From Sphingomonas panni (lineage in GTDB: Bacteria > Pseudomonadota > Alphaproteobacteria > Sphingomonadales > Sphingomonadaceae), in the NCBI RefSeq assembly GCF_022664435.1, contig NZ_JAKREU010000003.1:186001-250000 (forward strand): a DNA stretch of 64,000 bases, written 5' to 3'. The notes below the pieces were generated by a model. The model did no database searches. It worked only from the letters and a program-made list of their open reading frames with translations, and was not told the origin of the DNA. The translations under genes and the position numbers were made by a program. This document shows, one piece after another, positions 43,624 to 53,400 of this stretch (position 1 is the first letter of the stretch; each line of letters opens with the position of its first letter).

Positions 43624-44628
43624 TCAAGCGGCGATGGCGTTGGTGGCGGGAGCGTCGATCAGGGCTTTCAGCATCTCCTGATGACGGCGGACCTGTTCGA
43701 CCGAGTCGACTTCGTGCGCGTCCTCGATCCAGCGATTTCCCTCATATTCCGAACAGATATAGCCGTCATAGCCGCCCTGCTTCAGCACTCCCACGATCTT
43801 GTCATAGGGGATCGATGGTTCGACCAGATCCGCATCCATCTGATAGAATTTGCCGTGGATGTGGTGGATGCGGTGCATGTAATCGAGCATCCGCTTCGGT
43901 TCGTACGCCGCGTTGTGGCGCAGCGTCTCGGCCATGCCCAGCGCCGGCCCGGTGCCGCCCATGTCGCGCACGTTCAGGATGACATATTCGCTGAGCACGC
44001 GGTCGTCATAGGCCTGCACGATATAGTCGGCGATGTGCTGCGGCACGCCGTTGCGGATGAAACGCTCCTTCCACACCGGCGGAAAGGCGGCGAGGAACAT
44101 GCCCATGTCGGGCAGGAAGCCGAGCGCATCGCTGCCCGACTTTTCGAAAGCCTCGGCATGGCGGACGATCCAGGGATGGTCGAAATGAAGCGGGGCATGC
44201 ACCTCGATCAGCAGCTTGACCCCCTTTTCCTCGGCATAGGGCGCGGCGGCGACCAGCACGTCGGGCGCGATCGAAACCAGCGCACGAAGGTACTTCACGC
44301 CCAGGCGCGCGCCGAAGTCGATATCCCTGCGGATGTTTGCGACCTGTTCGTCGAACGGCATCTCGCGCCCCTTGTAGCGCTTGTAATCGAGCATGAAGTC
44401 GTGCGCGACCGGCACCGCACCATGTTTCGCGAGCAGCTGATGCCATTCGGCAATCTTCTCGTCGGCGACGCCGACTTCGGGCCAGCCCCAGAAACTCTGC
44501 TCGCCGATCACCTCGATTCCCGGCGCGCCCAGCTCGACGCTGGTGCGGATACAGTCCTCCAGCGTCATTTTGCCGAGAAAGGTTTCGTTCTGATAGCTGT
44601 AGAGGCTGACGCCCCGCTTGATCGTCAT
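43624..44628 (-). CDS. C-glycoside deglycosidase alpha-subunit-like TIM-barrel protein
   Basis: A 334-residue xylose-isomerase-like TIM-barrel protein. Likely metal ligands are Glu142 in IEVHAPLHFD, Asp174 in LPDMGMF, a His in HHIHGKFYQMD and Glu294 in ICSEYEGNRW. His144 next to Glu142 is a candidate catalytic base, as proposed for this family. It pairs with the DUF6379-type gene just downstream. In the described reaction the 3-keto-C-glucoside is cleaved to the aglycone and a dehydrated keto-sugar. Start at ATG 44628, eight bases after AGGA; an ATG at 44634 is alternative. Confidence 0.8.
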   Translation of the reverse strand: MTIKRGVSLYSYQNETFLGKMTLEDCIRTSVELGAPGIEVIGEQSFWGWPEVGVADEKIAEWHQLLAKHGAVPVAHDFMLDYKRYKGREMPFDEQVANIRRDIDFGARLGVKYLRALVSIAPDVLVAAAPYAEEKGVKLLIEVHAPLHFDHPWIVRHAEAFEKSGSDALGFLPDMGMFLAAFPPVWKERFIRNGVPQHIADYIVQAYDDRVLSEYVILNVRDMGGTGPALGMAETLRHNAAYEPKRMLDYMHRIHHIHGKFYQMDADLVEPSIPYDKIVGVLKQGGYDGYICSEYEGNRWIEDAHEVDSVEQVRRHQEMLKALIDAPATNAIAA

Positions 44629-44656
44629 GACCATCGTCCTGGATATGAGGGTGGGA

Positions 44657-45889
44657 TCAGGCGACCGCCGGCGCAGCGGCGGTCGATCCGCCGCGCCGCG
44701 TCACCGCGAGAAGAAAGGCGACGACCGCGCCGACGACCCCGGCCGCGCCCATGATGAGGAACGCGGACTGCATCGCGCCGGTCTGGACCCGGAACAGGGA
44801 GACGAGGAACGGGCTGGAGAACTGCCCGAAGAAGAAGCAGGCGGTCCACACCCCCATGCCGCGCCCGCGATGCTCGAAGGGCAGCTTGGTCTGCGCCCAG
44901 GCGATCAGCGTCGGCACCGCCATCCCCGCCCCGGTCTGCTGCACGACCAGCCCGGCGACCATCCAGCGCCAGTCGGGCGCCAGCCCGATCATCGCCAGCC
45001 CGCCGCCGATCAGCGAGAGGAAGATGCCGAGCTGCACCACCGGCCGTGCCCGCCCCGTCGCCCAGAAGATCACCGACCCGACGACGACGAACAGGCTGGG
45101 GATGAAGGTCAGCTTGCCCAGCTCCTGCGACGATTGGACACCGACTTCCCGAAACGCCATCCCGCCGTTGATGATGAAGACGTAATAGAGCGCCGATGCG
45201 AACAGCGTCACTGCGCCGATCGCCGCGACCGATGCGGTCGGGAACGGGCTGCGCGCCGGTTCCGCGCCGATGCCGAGCATCTTGCGCGCGGTCGCGTCGC
45301 TGGCCGGTTCGTACAAAAACCGGGCGGCGGCGAGGAAGGTCGGAAAGGCGATCAGGTAGATCAGGAAGATGCCGTTCCAGCGCAGCCCCGTCAGGAAACC
45401 CGACGCCAGGATGACCCCGCTGGCCAGCAGCGGTCCGGCCATGCCCTGCAGCGTCAGCCAGTTGCGACGGCCCTTCTCGTCCCAGTAATCGCCGATCAGC
45501 GTGTTCATCGTCGTCAGGATCGCCGCTTCGGCAATGCCCAGCAGCAGGCGCGATCCGTAGATCGCATTGAGATTGTCCAGAAAGAACGGCGCGGTCCCGA
45601 ACACGCCGAACAGCAGCGTCGCCGCCAGCAGCAGCTTTCGCCGTCCGAATCGGTCGACCAGGATACCGGCGAACAGCGCGAAGATCGCGATCGTCAGCCC
45701 CGGCGCGGACACCATCGCCGGTACCTTCCACGTGGCGGTCGAATCGGCGGCGAAATGGTCGATGATCGACGGCACCGCCGGAAACAGCGACACGATGGCC
45801 AGGATCGGCAGGAACCCGGCGATGATGACGGTTATCCCCTGCCCCAATCCGGGGCGGCGCGCGTGTAATTCCCGCATGTCGGAAGCCAT
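44657..45889 (-). CDS. MFS transporter
   Basis: A 410-residue 12-helix major facilitator with the loop motif GILVDRFGRRKLLL and the repeat GLVVQQTGAGM, followed by a sequence typical of sugar/acid MFS carriers. It shares an operon with the deglycosidase subunits and is preceded by the best operator-like palindrome (45929-45952, 40 bp upstream). It may import or export the glycoside or aglycone. Substrate is unassigned. Confidence 0.82.
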   Translation of the reverse strand: MASDMRELHARRPGLGQGITVIIAGFLPILAIVSLFPAVPSIIDHFAADSTATWKVPAMVSAPGLTIAIFALFAGILVDRFGRRKLLLAATLLFGVFGTAPFFLDNLNAIYGSRLLLGIAEAAILTTMNTLIGDYWDEKGRRNWLTLQGMAGPLLASGVILASGFLTGLRWNGIFLIYLIAFPTFLAAARFLYEPASDATARKMLGIGAEPARSPFPTASVAAIGAVTLFASALYYVFIINGGMAFREVGVQSSQELGKLTFIPSLFVVVGSVIFWATGRARPVVQLGIFLSLIGGGLAMIGLAPDWRWMVAGLVVQQTGAGMAVPTLIAWAQTKLPFEHRGRGMGVWTACFFFGQFSSPFLVSLFRVQTGAMQSAFLIMGAAGVVGAVVAFLLAVTRRGGSTAAAPAVA

Positions 45890-45928
45890 CGCCGATCCTC
45901 TCTTCGCATGTCTCGCCGGTTGGCCGGC

Positions 45929-45952
45929 TTATTAGAACTAATGTTCTGATAA
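45929..45952. promoter_or_regulatory. Putative TetR operator upstream of the MFS-deglycosidase operon
   Basis: TTATTAGAAC-TAAT-GTTCTGATAA is a near-perfect 24-bp palindrome (9 of 10 positions match between arms). It lies 40 bp upstream of the MFS start and 180 bp upstream of the divergent receptor gene. It is the clearest example of the shared motif and suggests direct control by the island's TetR protein. Confidence 0.7.
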
Positions 45953-46071
45953 GCGGTATCACTTGGCCTCGCGAAACTGTCAAGCGAGCTTGGACGGGAA
46001 GTGGTATCGGGCGCGGGCAACGAGGATTTTCTTGCGCCGCAGCCGCGCGACCCAGTTGACAACCTCCATCC

Positions 46072-46095
46072 GAATCAGAATACCTGTTCTGGTAA
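46072..46095. promoter_or_regulatory. Degenerate operator-like site upstream of the TonB receptor gene
   Basis: AGAAT-ACCT-GTTCT with weaker outer positions lies 37 bp upstream of the receptor ATG. One half-site matches the shared motif exactly, the other has one mismatch in the core. Distance to the start is like that of the other sites, which supports function despite the weaker match. Confidence 0.45.
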
Positions 46096-46131
46096 TGACC
46101 AGGGAAGCTGGCAGCCTGAGGAGGGGACTTT

Positions 46132-48411
46132 ATGCGTTTTTCCGCGACGATTCACATGCTCATGGTCGGTTGCGCGACCATCGCCATGCCGGCCTTTGCC
46201 CAGACGACCGACACCGCGCCCGACGATCAGGTAGCGGAAATCGTCGTCACGGCACAGAATCGCGCGCAAAGCGTGCAGGACGTCCCCATCGCGATCGACG
46301 TGATCGGCGCGGAAGCGATCAAGGATGCCGGCGTCACCGATTTCCGTGAGATCGAACGACTGGCACCTGCCGTCAACATCACCCAGGACGCGAACTTCAC
46401 CCGGGTCACCGTCCGCGGCGTCGGCACCAATTCGAACGACGAGTCGCAGGACCAGTCGATCGCGATCAATATCGACGGCGAATATCTGAACCGCGCCAAC
46501 ATCCTCAACATCTCGCTGTTCGACCTCGACCGGGTGGAGGTGCTGCGCGGGCCGCAGGGTACGCTCTACGGCCGCAGCGCCACGGGCGGCGCGATCAACT
46601 TCATCACGCGCAAGGCGAATACGAGGGACTTTTCGGCCAACGGGTCGGCGACCTACGGCAATTACGACCTCAAGACGCTGGAAGGCGGCGTGAACGTGCC
46701 GTTCGGTTTCGGCGGCCTGCGCCTGTCGGGGATCTATACCGACCGCAGCGGCTATTTCTATCACCCCAATATCGATGCGCGCAGCGCGACGGCGGGTACG
46801 ATCGGCGGTCGCGCCAGCGTGCGGTTGCAGCCAGTCGACCGGCTGACCATCGACGCCGCGGTCGAATATGTCGATATCGACAACATCATCAGCTCGTTCG
46901 CCTCGGTCGACCTGAACGCCGCCGGCAACGGCCCCGGTGCCAATTGTTCGCAGAACGGCTGGGTCGATGTCGCGCCGCTGCTCGCCGGCGGGCAGTGCAT
47001 TCCGCGGAACACCAACTATCTCAGCCGGATCGACCGCAAGCGCTACGACGCGGCCCTGACCGGCGTCGGCCGCAACCAGCAGCAGTCGACCGCGGTGCGC
47101 GGACGCATCCAATATGACTTCGGTCCCGCGATCCTGACCTATACCGGCGGCTATCGCGACGTCGCGCAAAAGTCCGAACCGGCGGTGCCGCCCAGCTACC
47201 GCTTCCTCGAATTCGCGAACAATACCGCGACCCAGAGCCACGAACTGCGCCTGAACGGCGACACCGGCGGCTTCATCTGGCAGACGGGTGCCTTCTACTA
47301 CCGCGAAAAGCTCGACAACAACCGCGGCCTGTTCAACCCGCGCATCGGTCCGAACGGCAGCTTCATCAACTATTTCACCCGCGCGAGCGACACGAAGAGC
47401 TGGGCCGTGTTCGGACAGGTCGACGCGCCGATCACCGACACGCTGACCGCGGTCGGCGGCGTGCGCTATACCAACGACAAGCGCAATGGCGTGTTCGGCA
47501 ACTACGGCTTCCGCTTCAACAGCGGTCCGAACAGGGCGACGACGGCACCGACGCAGCTGCTGTACCCCAGCTCTGCCGACGACAAGATCACCTGGCTGGC
47601 CGGGCTGAACTACAAGCCGAACAACGACACCCTGATCTATGGCAAGGTGTCGACCGGGTTCAAGTCGGGCGGCTTCGACAGTGTCGGTTCCTATGCACCG
47701 GAAACCAACACCGCCTATGAAGCCGGGTTGAAGCTCGACTTCATGGCCGGACGGCGCAGCCACTTCAACCTCGCCGGCTTCTATTACGACTATCGCAACC
47801 TGCAGGTGCCGACGCTGATCGACAATGCCATCGGTGCGCAGGTGTTCAACGCCGGCGGGGCGACGGTATGGGGCGTCGAGGCGGAGACGGTCATCAACCT
47901 CGACGATCGCAACACCTTCTCGGCGGCGGTCAACTATCTCAACACCCGCTATGACGAACTGTTCACGACGCTGACGGTATTCTGCGTCGATTGCACCCAG
48001 ACCGCGGTCGGCGACCTCGACCCGTCGCCGACGCGGATCGTCCCGCCCAACCTGGCCGGGAACCGGCTGAGCCAGTCGCCCGAATGGACGATCTCGGTCG
48101 GCTACGACCATGTGTTCGATCTGGGGAACACCGGCCGGCTGACGGCCAGCGCATTCAGCCGGTTCAAGAGCGATTACTTCGTCGGCAACAACTACCGCGA
48201 CAATCGCCAGGAAGCCTATACCCAGACCGACCTCAGCCTGAAGTTCCAGCCGGTGTCGGAGCGGTGGAGCCTGCAGGCCTTCGTTCGCAACCTCGAGGAT
48301 ATCCGTCCGCTCGCCTTTGCCGACTTCGTCTCGGCCGGGCCAGACCGGGTCTACAACTGGGGGTTCGGGGCGCCACGCACCTATGGTGTCCGCCTCGGCT
48401 TCGACTTCTGA
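46132..48411 (+). CDS. TonB-dependent receptor of the catabolic island
   Basis: A 759-residue receptor with signal peptide (cleavage after AMPAFA), TonB box (AEIVVTAQNR), plug motifs (LDRVEVLRGPQGTLYGRSATGGAINFITRKA) and a beta-barrel ending in Phe (YGVRLGFDF). This class includes carbohydrate, glycoside and aromatic uptake receptors. Its gene sits at the island edge, divergent from the MFS-deglycosidase operon and downstream of operator-like sites, so it probably brings the glycoside across the outer membrane. A strong terminator follows. Confidence 0.9.
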   Translation: MRFSATIHMLMVGCATIAMPAFAQTTDTAPDDQVAEIVVTAQNRAQSVQDVPIAIDVIGAEAIKDAGVTDFREIERLAPAVNITQDANFTRVTVRGVGTNSNDESQDQSIAINIDGEYLNRANILNISLFDLDRVEVLRGPQGTLYGRSATGGAINFITRKANTRDFSANGSATYGNYDLKTLEGGVNVPFGFGGLRLSGIYTDRSGYFYHPNIDARSATAGTIGGRASVRLQPVDRLTIDAAVEYVDIDNIISSFASVDLNAAGNGPGANCSQNGWVDVAPLLAGGQCIPRNTNYLSRIDRKRYDAALTGVGRNQQQSTAVRGRIQYDFGPAILTYTGGYRDVAQKSEPAVPPSYRFLEFANNTATQSHELRLNGDTGGFIWQTGAFYYREKLDNNRGLFNPRIGPNGSFINYFTRASDTKSWAVFGQVDAPITDTLTAVGGVRYTNDKRNGVFGNYGFRFNSGPNRATTAPTQLLYPSSADDKITWLAGLNYKPNNDTLIYGKVSTGFKSGGFDSVGSYAPETNTAYEAGLKLDFMAGRRSHFNLAGFYYDYRNLQVPTLIDNAIGAQVFNAGGATVWGVEAETVINLDDRNTFSAAVNYLNTRYDELFTTLTVFCVDCTQTAVGDLDPSPTRIVPPNLAGNRLSQSPEWTISVGYDHVFDLGNTGRLTASAFSRFKSDYFVGNNYRDNRQEAYTQTDLSLKFQPVSERWSLQAFVRNLEDIRPLAFADFVSAGPDRVYNWGFGAPRTYGVRLGFDF

Positions 48412-48480
48412 TCCACGGCGCGCCGTCCCACAACGGGGCGGCGCGTGCCGGTGCCGGAGCAGTCCCTCGCGCGGAAGGAC

Positions 48481-48555
48481 ATGCCGACCATGACGCCCCC
48501 TTGTCGCCTGCTTTTCCTGCTGCCGATTGCGGCGGCATCGGCGGCCGGCGCGTGA
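48481..48555 (+). pseudogene. Isolated signal-peptide ORF, possible remnant of a secreted protein
   Basis: An ATG preceded by GGAAGGAC encodes 24 residues (MPTMTPPCRLLFLLPIAAAS...) ending in a stop right at the expected signal-peptidase site. The peptide looks like an intact signal sequence with nothing after it. It may be the 5' end of a gene whose body was lost, or a small membrane peptide in its own right. It lies between the receptor stop and its terminator. Confidence 0.4.
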
Positions 48556-48580
48556 ACAGGACCGAAAGCTTCCCCACCTG

Positions 48581-48625
48581 GCCCCCGTCGCGACCTTCGG
48601 GTTGACGCGGGGGCCGATTTTCTTC
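48581..48625 (+). terminator. Rho-independent terminator after the receptor gene
   Basis: A stem of GCCCCCGTCGCGACC and GGTTGACGCGGGGGC (one mispair), closed by a UUCG-like tetraloop, is followed by CGATTTTCTT. It should terminate the receptor transcript and isolate it from the efflux gene. Confidence 0.8.
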
Positions 48626-48671
48626 GGAACCGGGCGGATCCGTCCGCTCCCGCCGGACAAGGATTCCCACG

Positions 48672-50093
48672 GTGCCCGATACGGCGTTTACCGATCGATT
48701 GAGCGACCGCCAGCGCAGCCTGGCGTTCGTCACCGTCCTGATCGCGTTCGTGATGGACGTCGTCGACTCCACGATCGTCAACACCGCCCTGCCCCCCATC
48801 CAGTCCGCGCTGGGGGCTTCCGACCGGGCGATGCAATGGGTCGTCTCGGGCTATTTCCTGACATTCGCCGTGCTGCTGGTCGTCGGCGGGCGGCTGGGCG
48901 ACCTGTTCGGCTATGCCCGGATGTTCGTGATCGGGGTGATCGGCTTCACCCTCGCCTCGCTCGCCTGCGGACTGGCGGCGGATGGCGGCGCGCTGTCGGC
49001 CGCGCGACTGGCCCAGGGGGCGGCGGCGGCACTGATGGCGCCGCAGGGGGTCGCGTTGATCCAGCTCCTCTACACCCCGACCGAACGCATCGGGCGCCTG
49101 GCGGCATTCGGGGTTATCGGCGGCCTTGCGGCGATCGGCGGCCCGGTGCTGGGCGGGATGCTGATCGAATGGAGCCCGTTCGGCCTTGGCTGGCGCAGCG
49201 TGTTCCTGATCAACCTGCCCTTCGGCCTGATGGCACTGGTCGCGGGGCTGACGCTGCTGCCGCGCGGCCGGTCGGGCGACGCGCTGCGCCCCGACGTTCC
49301 GGGGTCGCTCCTGCTGTTCGCCGCGCTCGGCAGCCTGCTGTTCCCCTTGATCGAGGGGCGCGCTGCCGGATGGCCGTGGTGGACCGCAGCGCTCGGGCTG
49401 GCCAGCGTCGTGCTGTGGTGGGCGTTCTGGCGCTACGAATGTCGGCGACGCGCGACGGTCGGTTCGGCGCTGATCGAACCGTCGCTGTTCGCCGACCCCG
49501 GCTTTCGCATCGGCCTGGCCGCGACGACCGGCTTTGCAGTGGCGTCGGGCGGCTTTCTGCTGACCTTCAGCCTCACGCTGCAACGCGGGCTTGGCTATGC
49601 GCCGATCGATGTCGCGCTGCTGCACATTCCGTTCGGACTGGGGGTGATGGCGGGGATCAGCCAGATCGGTCGCAAGGCGTTGCCCCGATACGGCCGGCGC
49701 GTGCCGATGACCGGCGCGGTGGTGATGGCCGCCGGCTGCCTGACGACTGCGGCGGCGATCCATCAGGCGATGCCGGCCGTCGTGATCGGCGCGCTGCTGC
49801 TGGTCGCCGGGGTCGGCATGGGTACGCTCAGCGGGCCGCTCGGCCCGATCACCCTGGCCCGTGTCGACCGCAACCATGCCGGCGTGGCCGGGGCGACGCA
49901 CAAGACGGTGCAGCAGATCGGCGGCGCGCTGGGCACCGCACTGATCACGACGGTCTATTTCATGGTCGTGGCGGGCCGATCGGCGGCGGCGGTGCCGGGC
50001 GCGTTTCTGGTATCGTCGGCGATCGTCGCGCTCGACCTGCTGGCGCTGGCGCTGTTGCTGCGCCGCCTGCCCGACCGGCTGTTCGAACGATAG
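48672..50093 (+). CDS. EmrB/QacA-type MFS efflux transporter (DHA2)
   Basis: A 473-residue, 14-helix MFS protein with VVDSTIVNTALPPIQ, GGRLGDLFGYARMFV, RLAQGAAAALMAPQGVALI and GGPVLGGMLIEW, the DHA2 drug:proton antiporter motifs. The start is GTG at 48672, since no better start precedes the first helix. It may export aglycones, as aromatic products are often toxic, but a general multidrug role is equally possible. There is no adjacent membrane-fusion protein or outer-membrane factor. Confidence 0.86.
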   Translation: MPDTAFTDRLSDRQRSLAFVTVLIAFVMDVVDSTIVNTALPPIQSALGASDRAMQWVVSGYFLTFAVLLVVGGRLGDLFGYARMFVIGVIGFTLASLACGLAADGGALSAARLAQGAAAALMAPQGVALIQLLYTPTERIGRLAAFGVIGGLAAIGGPVLGGMLIEWSPFGLGWRSVFLINLPFGLMALVAGLTLLPRGRSGDALRPDVPGSLLLFAALGSLLFPLIEGRAAGWPWWTAALGLASVVLWWAFWRYECRRRATVGSALIEPSLFADPGFRIGLAATTGFAVASGGFLLTFSLTLQRGLGYAPIDVALLHIPFGLGVMAGISQIGRKALPRYGRRVPMTGAVVMAAGCLTTAAAIHQAMPAVVIGALLLVAGVGMGTLSGPLGPITLARVDRNHAGVAGATHKTVQQIGGALGTALITTVYFMVVAGRSAAAVPGAFLVSSAIVALDLLALALLLRRLPDRLFER

Positions 50094-50462
50094 GGCGCCC
50101 CGCGCCACCCGGGCAGGGTGCGATCGGCAGCTACGAACGGCACCATGTCCTTGGTCGGGCCGGTCGGGGATCGCGCGGGAACGGACCGGCGCACGGCACG
50201 GCAACCAGTGGCGCGAACGCCGGTCGGTGTTTTCAGGCCGGGGCTTTCCTGCCTCGACTTCGTAACGCGACAGCGGTGGCACGCCTTCGATTTCCGCCCG
50301 TCATGGTGGCCCCGCCGGCGCAGAAGAACATTTTCCAGTCGCGCCCGACCGCCCTGTTAACGACTCGCTAATGCCCTGGCCATACCAGCGCCCCGCACCG
50401 TCCCGCACGGCGCATGGGGGATGGCGACGCGTGTCGCCGTGTAATGTTGGGGGAAATTCCTG
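50094..50462. other. Intergenic region, no gene seen
   Basis: About 369 bp with no convincing coding sequence. It presumably carries the promoter of the large receptor gene at 50463. I saw no REP-like unit or clear terminator in it and could not identify promoter elements with confidence. Confidence 0.4.
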
Positions 50463-53400
50463 GTGGTTCTGATTCATTCGGCCCGTGGCGCACTGCGCCT
50501 CGGCATCTCGACGGCAGCCTTGCTGGCGGCGTCGGCCGTTCCTGCGCTGGCCCAGAATACGGCACCGGCCACCGCCACCACCACCGCCGAACCGGTGGTC
50601 GAGGATGCGGCGACAGCGCCCGTCGCGCAGGTTCCAGCAGCCCCGGCCGCCGATGCCGGTCAGCCCGCGACCATCATCGTCACCGGCACGCTGTTCCGCG
50701 ATTCGAACGCCAGCTCGATCTCGCCGGTGACCGTGCTCAGCTCCGAAACGCTCGAACGCGCGAACATCACCACGGCGCAGGACGCGATCCGGTCGGTTTC
50801 GGCGGACAGCGCCGGGTCGATCTCGACCGGCTTCCGCAACGGTTTTTCCGCCGGCGGTGCCGCGGTGTCGCTGCGCGGTCTGGGCGTGTCGTCGACGGTC
50901 GTGCTGATCGACGGCCTGCGCTCGGCCAACTTCCCGCTGAACGATGACGGCCACAACGCCTATGTCGATCTGAATTCGATCCCGTTCAGCATCGTCGACC
51001 GGATCGAAGTGTTGAAGGACGGCGCCTCGTCGACCTATGGCGCGGACGCGATCGGCGGCGTCGTGAACCTGATCAGCAAGAAGAATTTCCAGGGCGTCGA
51101 AGGAACGGTGCAGGGCGGCACCACCGAAAAGGCCGATGGCTCGCGCTACCGCGCGACGCTGACCGCCGGCTATGGCGATTACAAGGAACAGGGGTTCAAC
51201 TTCTACCTCAACGGCGAATATACCTATGACGCCTACATCACCAACAATTCGCGCGGTTATCCGTTCAACACGCTGGACCTGCGGCCGAGCGGCCTGAGCG
51301 ATCGCAACCTCAACGACGAATCGCTGACCGCGCAGAACCCGCAGGCGGTCGTCGTCCGCGTCAGCCAGAGCGACCTGAACAACCCGCTGTCGGGCAAGGT
51401 CGGATCGCCGCTGACGAACCAGTATCAACTGCTCAACCCCGGTTCCTGCCCGTTCGGCACCTATACGGTGAACACGACCGCCGCACAGGGGACCGGCTGC
51501 GCACACAACATCCCGGCCGAATATTCGATCATCCAGCCGCAGCAGCAGCGCTATTCGACCACCGGCCGCCTGAGCATCCGGCTGAGCGACAATTTCGAGA
51601 TGTTCGCCAGCGGCAGCTATTCGCATTCCGAAGTCGACATCAAGGGCGCCCCGACCGGCATCCGCCAGACCCAGCCCTTCGGCAGTTCGGCGGCGCTGGC
51701 ATCCAGCAGCCCGGGCATCGTGCTGCCGGTCTATGTCTGTGCGGCCGGCACCAACTGCGCGACGGCGGCGGATCGGCGGCTGAACCCGAACAACCCCTAT
51801 GCCGCGGCCTTCGCTGCCAATCCAAGCCAGGGCGCGGCGCGCATCTATTATTCGTTCGGCGACATCCCGGCGAACAGCCACCGCTATGTCGACGTGTTCC
51901 GCACCACGGCGGGCATTTCGGGCGATCTGGGCAGCGGGTTCAAATTCCGCCTGAACGGCGTCTATGCCCGCGACAACTTCGCCGTCACGCAGCGCGGCTT
52001 CCTGAATATTCAGGGGCTGCTGAACGCGATCAACACCGGCGCCTACAATTTCGTCAATCCGGAACAGAACAGCGCGGCGGTGCGTGCGCAGATCTCGCCC
52101 GATCGTACCACCCCGTCCTATTCGACGGTCGCGACGATCGGCGGCTCGCTGCTGAAGACGCTGCTGCCGCTCGGCGGCGGCGACCTGAACGTCGGTGCCG
52201 GGTTCCAGGTCCGTCGCGAAACGCTGCTGAACCGCAACCAGAACCGCGACCTCAGCTATTACGGGCTGAACACGTCGTCGGCGCGCGGCGCGCAGACGGT
52301 GACCGCCGGCTTCTTCGAAATCGACGCCCCGTTCGTGCGCGAATTCGACCTGAACGTGTCGGGCCGCTACGACAGCTATTCGCAGGGCTATAGCCGCTTC
52401 TCGCCGAAGGTCGGCATGAAGTTCATGCCGATCGACCAGTTCTCGCTGCGCGCCACCTATTCGAAGGGGTTCCGCGCACCGACCTTCGCCGAAAACAATC
52501 CGGCCAGCAGCTATGCCGGCTTCTCGCCGTTCACCCCGCCGGCCAGCTTCGTCGCCGCGCATCCGGGCAACCCCGCCTATACCAACACCTACAACATCGG
52601 TAACGGCGCGACCGGCAATGCCGACATCCTGCCCGAAGTCTCGCGCAGCTTCTCGGCCGGCGCGATCTTCAAGCCGGTGCGCTGGTTCAACCTCACCGTC
52701 GACTATTACAACATCAAGAAGTCGAACCTGATCGTCACGGGTCCGCGCCGCGCCGCCGCGATCGCCGCCTATTATGCACAGACCAATGCGACCGCCGGAT
52801 GTGCCGCTCTGGCAGCGGTCGGCGAAGGCTATCGCTGCAACGTCCTCGATGCGCCCGATCCCGACAACCCCAATGCCCTGCCCCGCCTGCTCGTGTTCGA
52901 CGTGCCCTATGTCAACGCCAACTACCAGGTCAGCTCGGGCGTCGACATGCAGGCGAACCTGAACGTCCCCGTGACGGACCAGCTGCGCCTGATCAGCCGC
53001 CTCGACGTCACGCAGGTCATCAATCTCGACCTGGTGACCCCGGATGGCGTGGTGCAGAAATATGCCGGTACGCTGGGGCCGTACCAGCTGTCGTCGGGTG
53101 GCGGCACGCCGCGCACCCGCGGCAACTGGCAGAATTCGGTCGAAGTCGGCAACTTCGCCCTGACCGCGACGACCTATTATGTCGGCCGGATCAAGCAGGT
53201 CGCGGCGGACAATATCACGCCGGTCAACGGGGTGATCGACCTGTCGTGCAGCAAGGCGCTGACCGCGCAATGCTATATCCGGCCATTCATCTATGCCGAC
53301 CTGAACGCCGCGGTGGAGGTGAACGACCAGTTCCGCTTCTTCGTGAACGTCCAGAACGTGACCAACGCCCGTGCACCGCTCGCATCGGGTGCCTATACCA

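Noticed and set aside
46075..48660. 861-codon frame opposite the island's TonB receptor
   Set aside because: It has no signal, domain or start context; the receptor frame is better by every measure.
30516..50093. Integrative element bounded by tRNA-Pro att sites
   Set aside because: No duplicate of the tRNA 3' end, integrase or mobility gene was recognised by eye, so I do not call it a mobile element.
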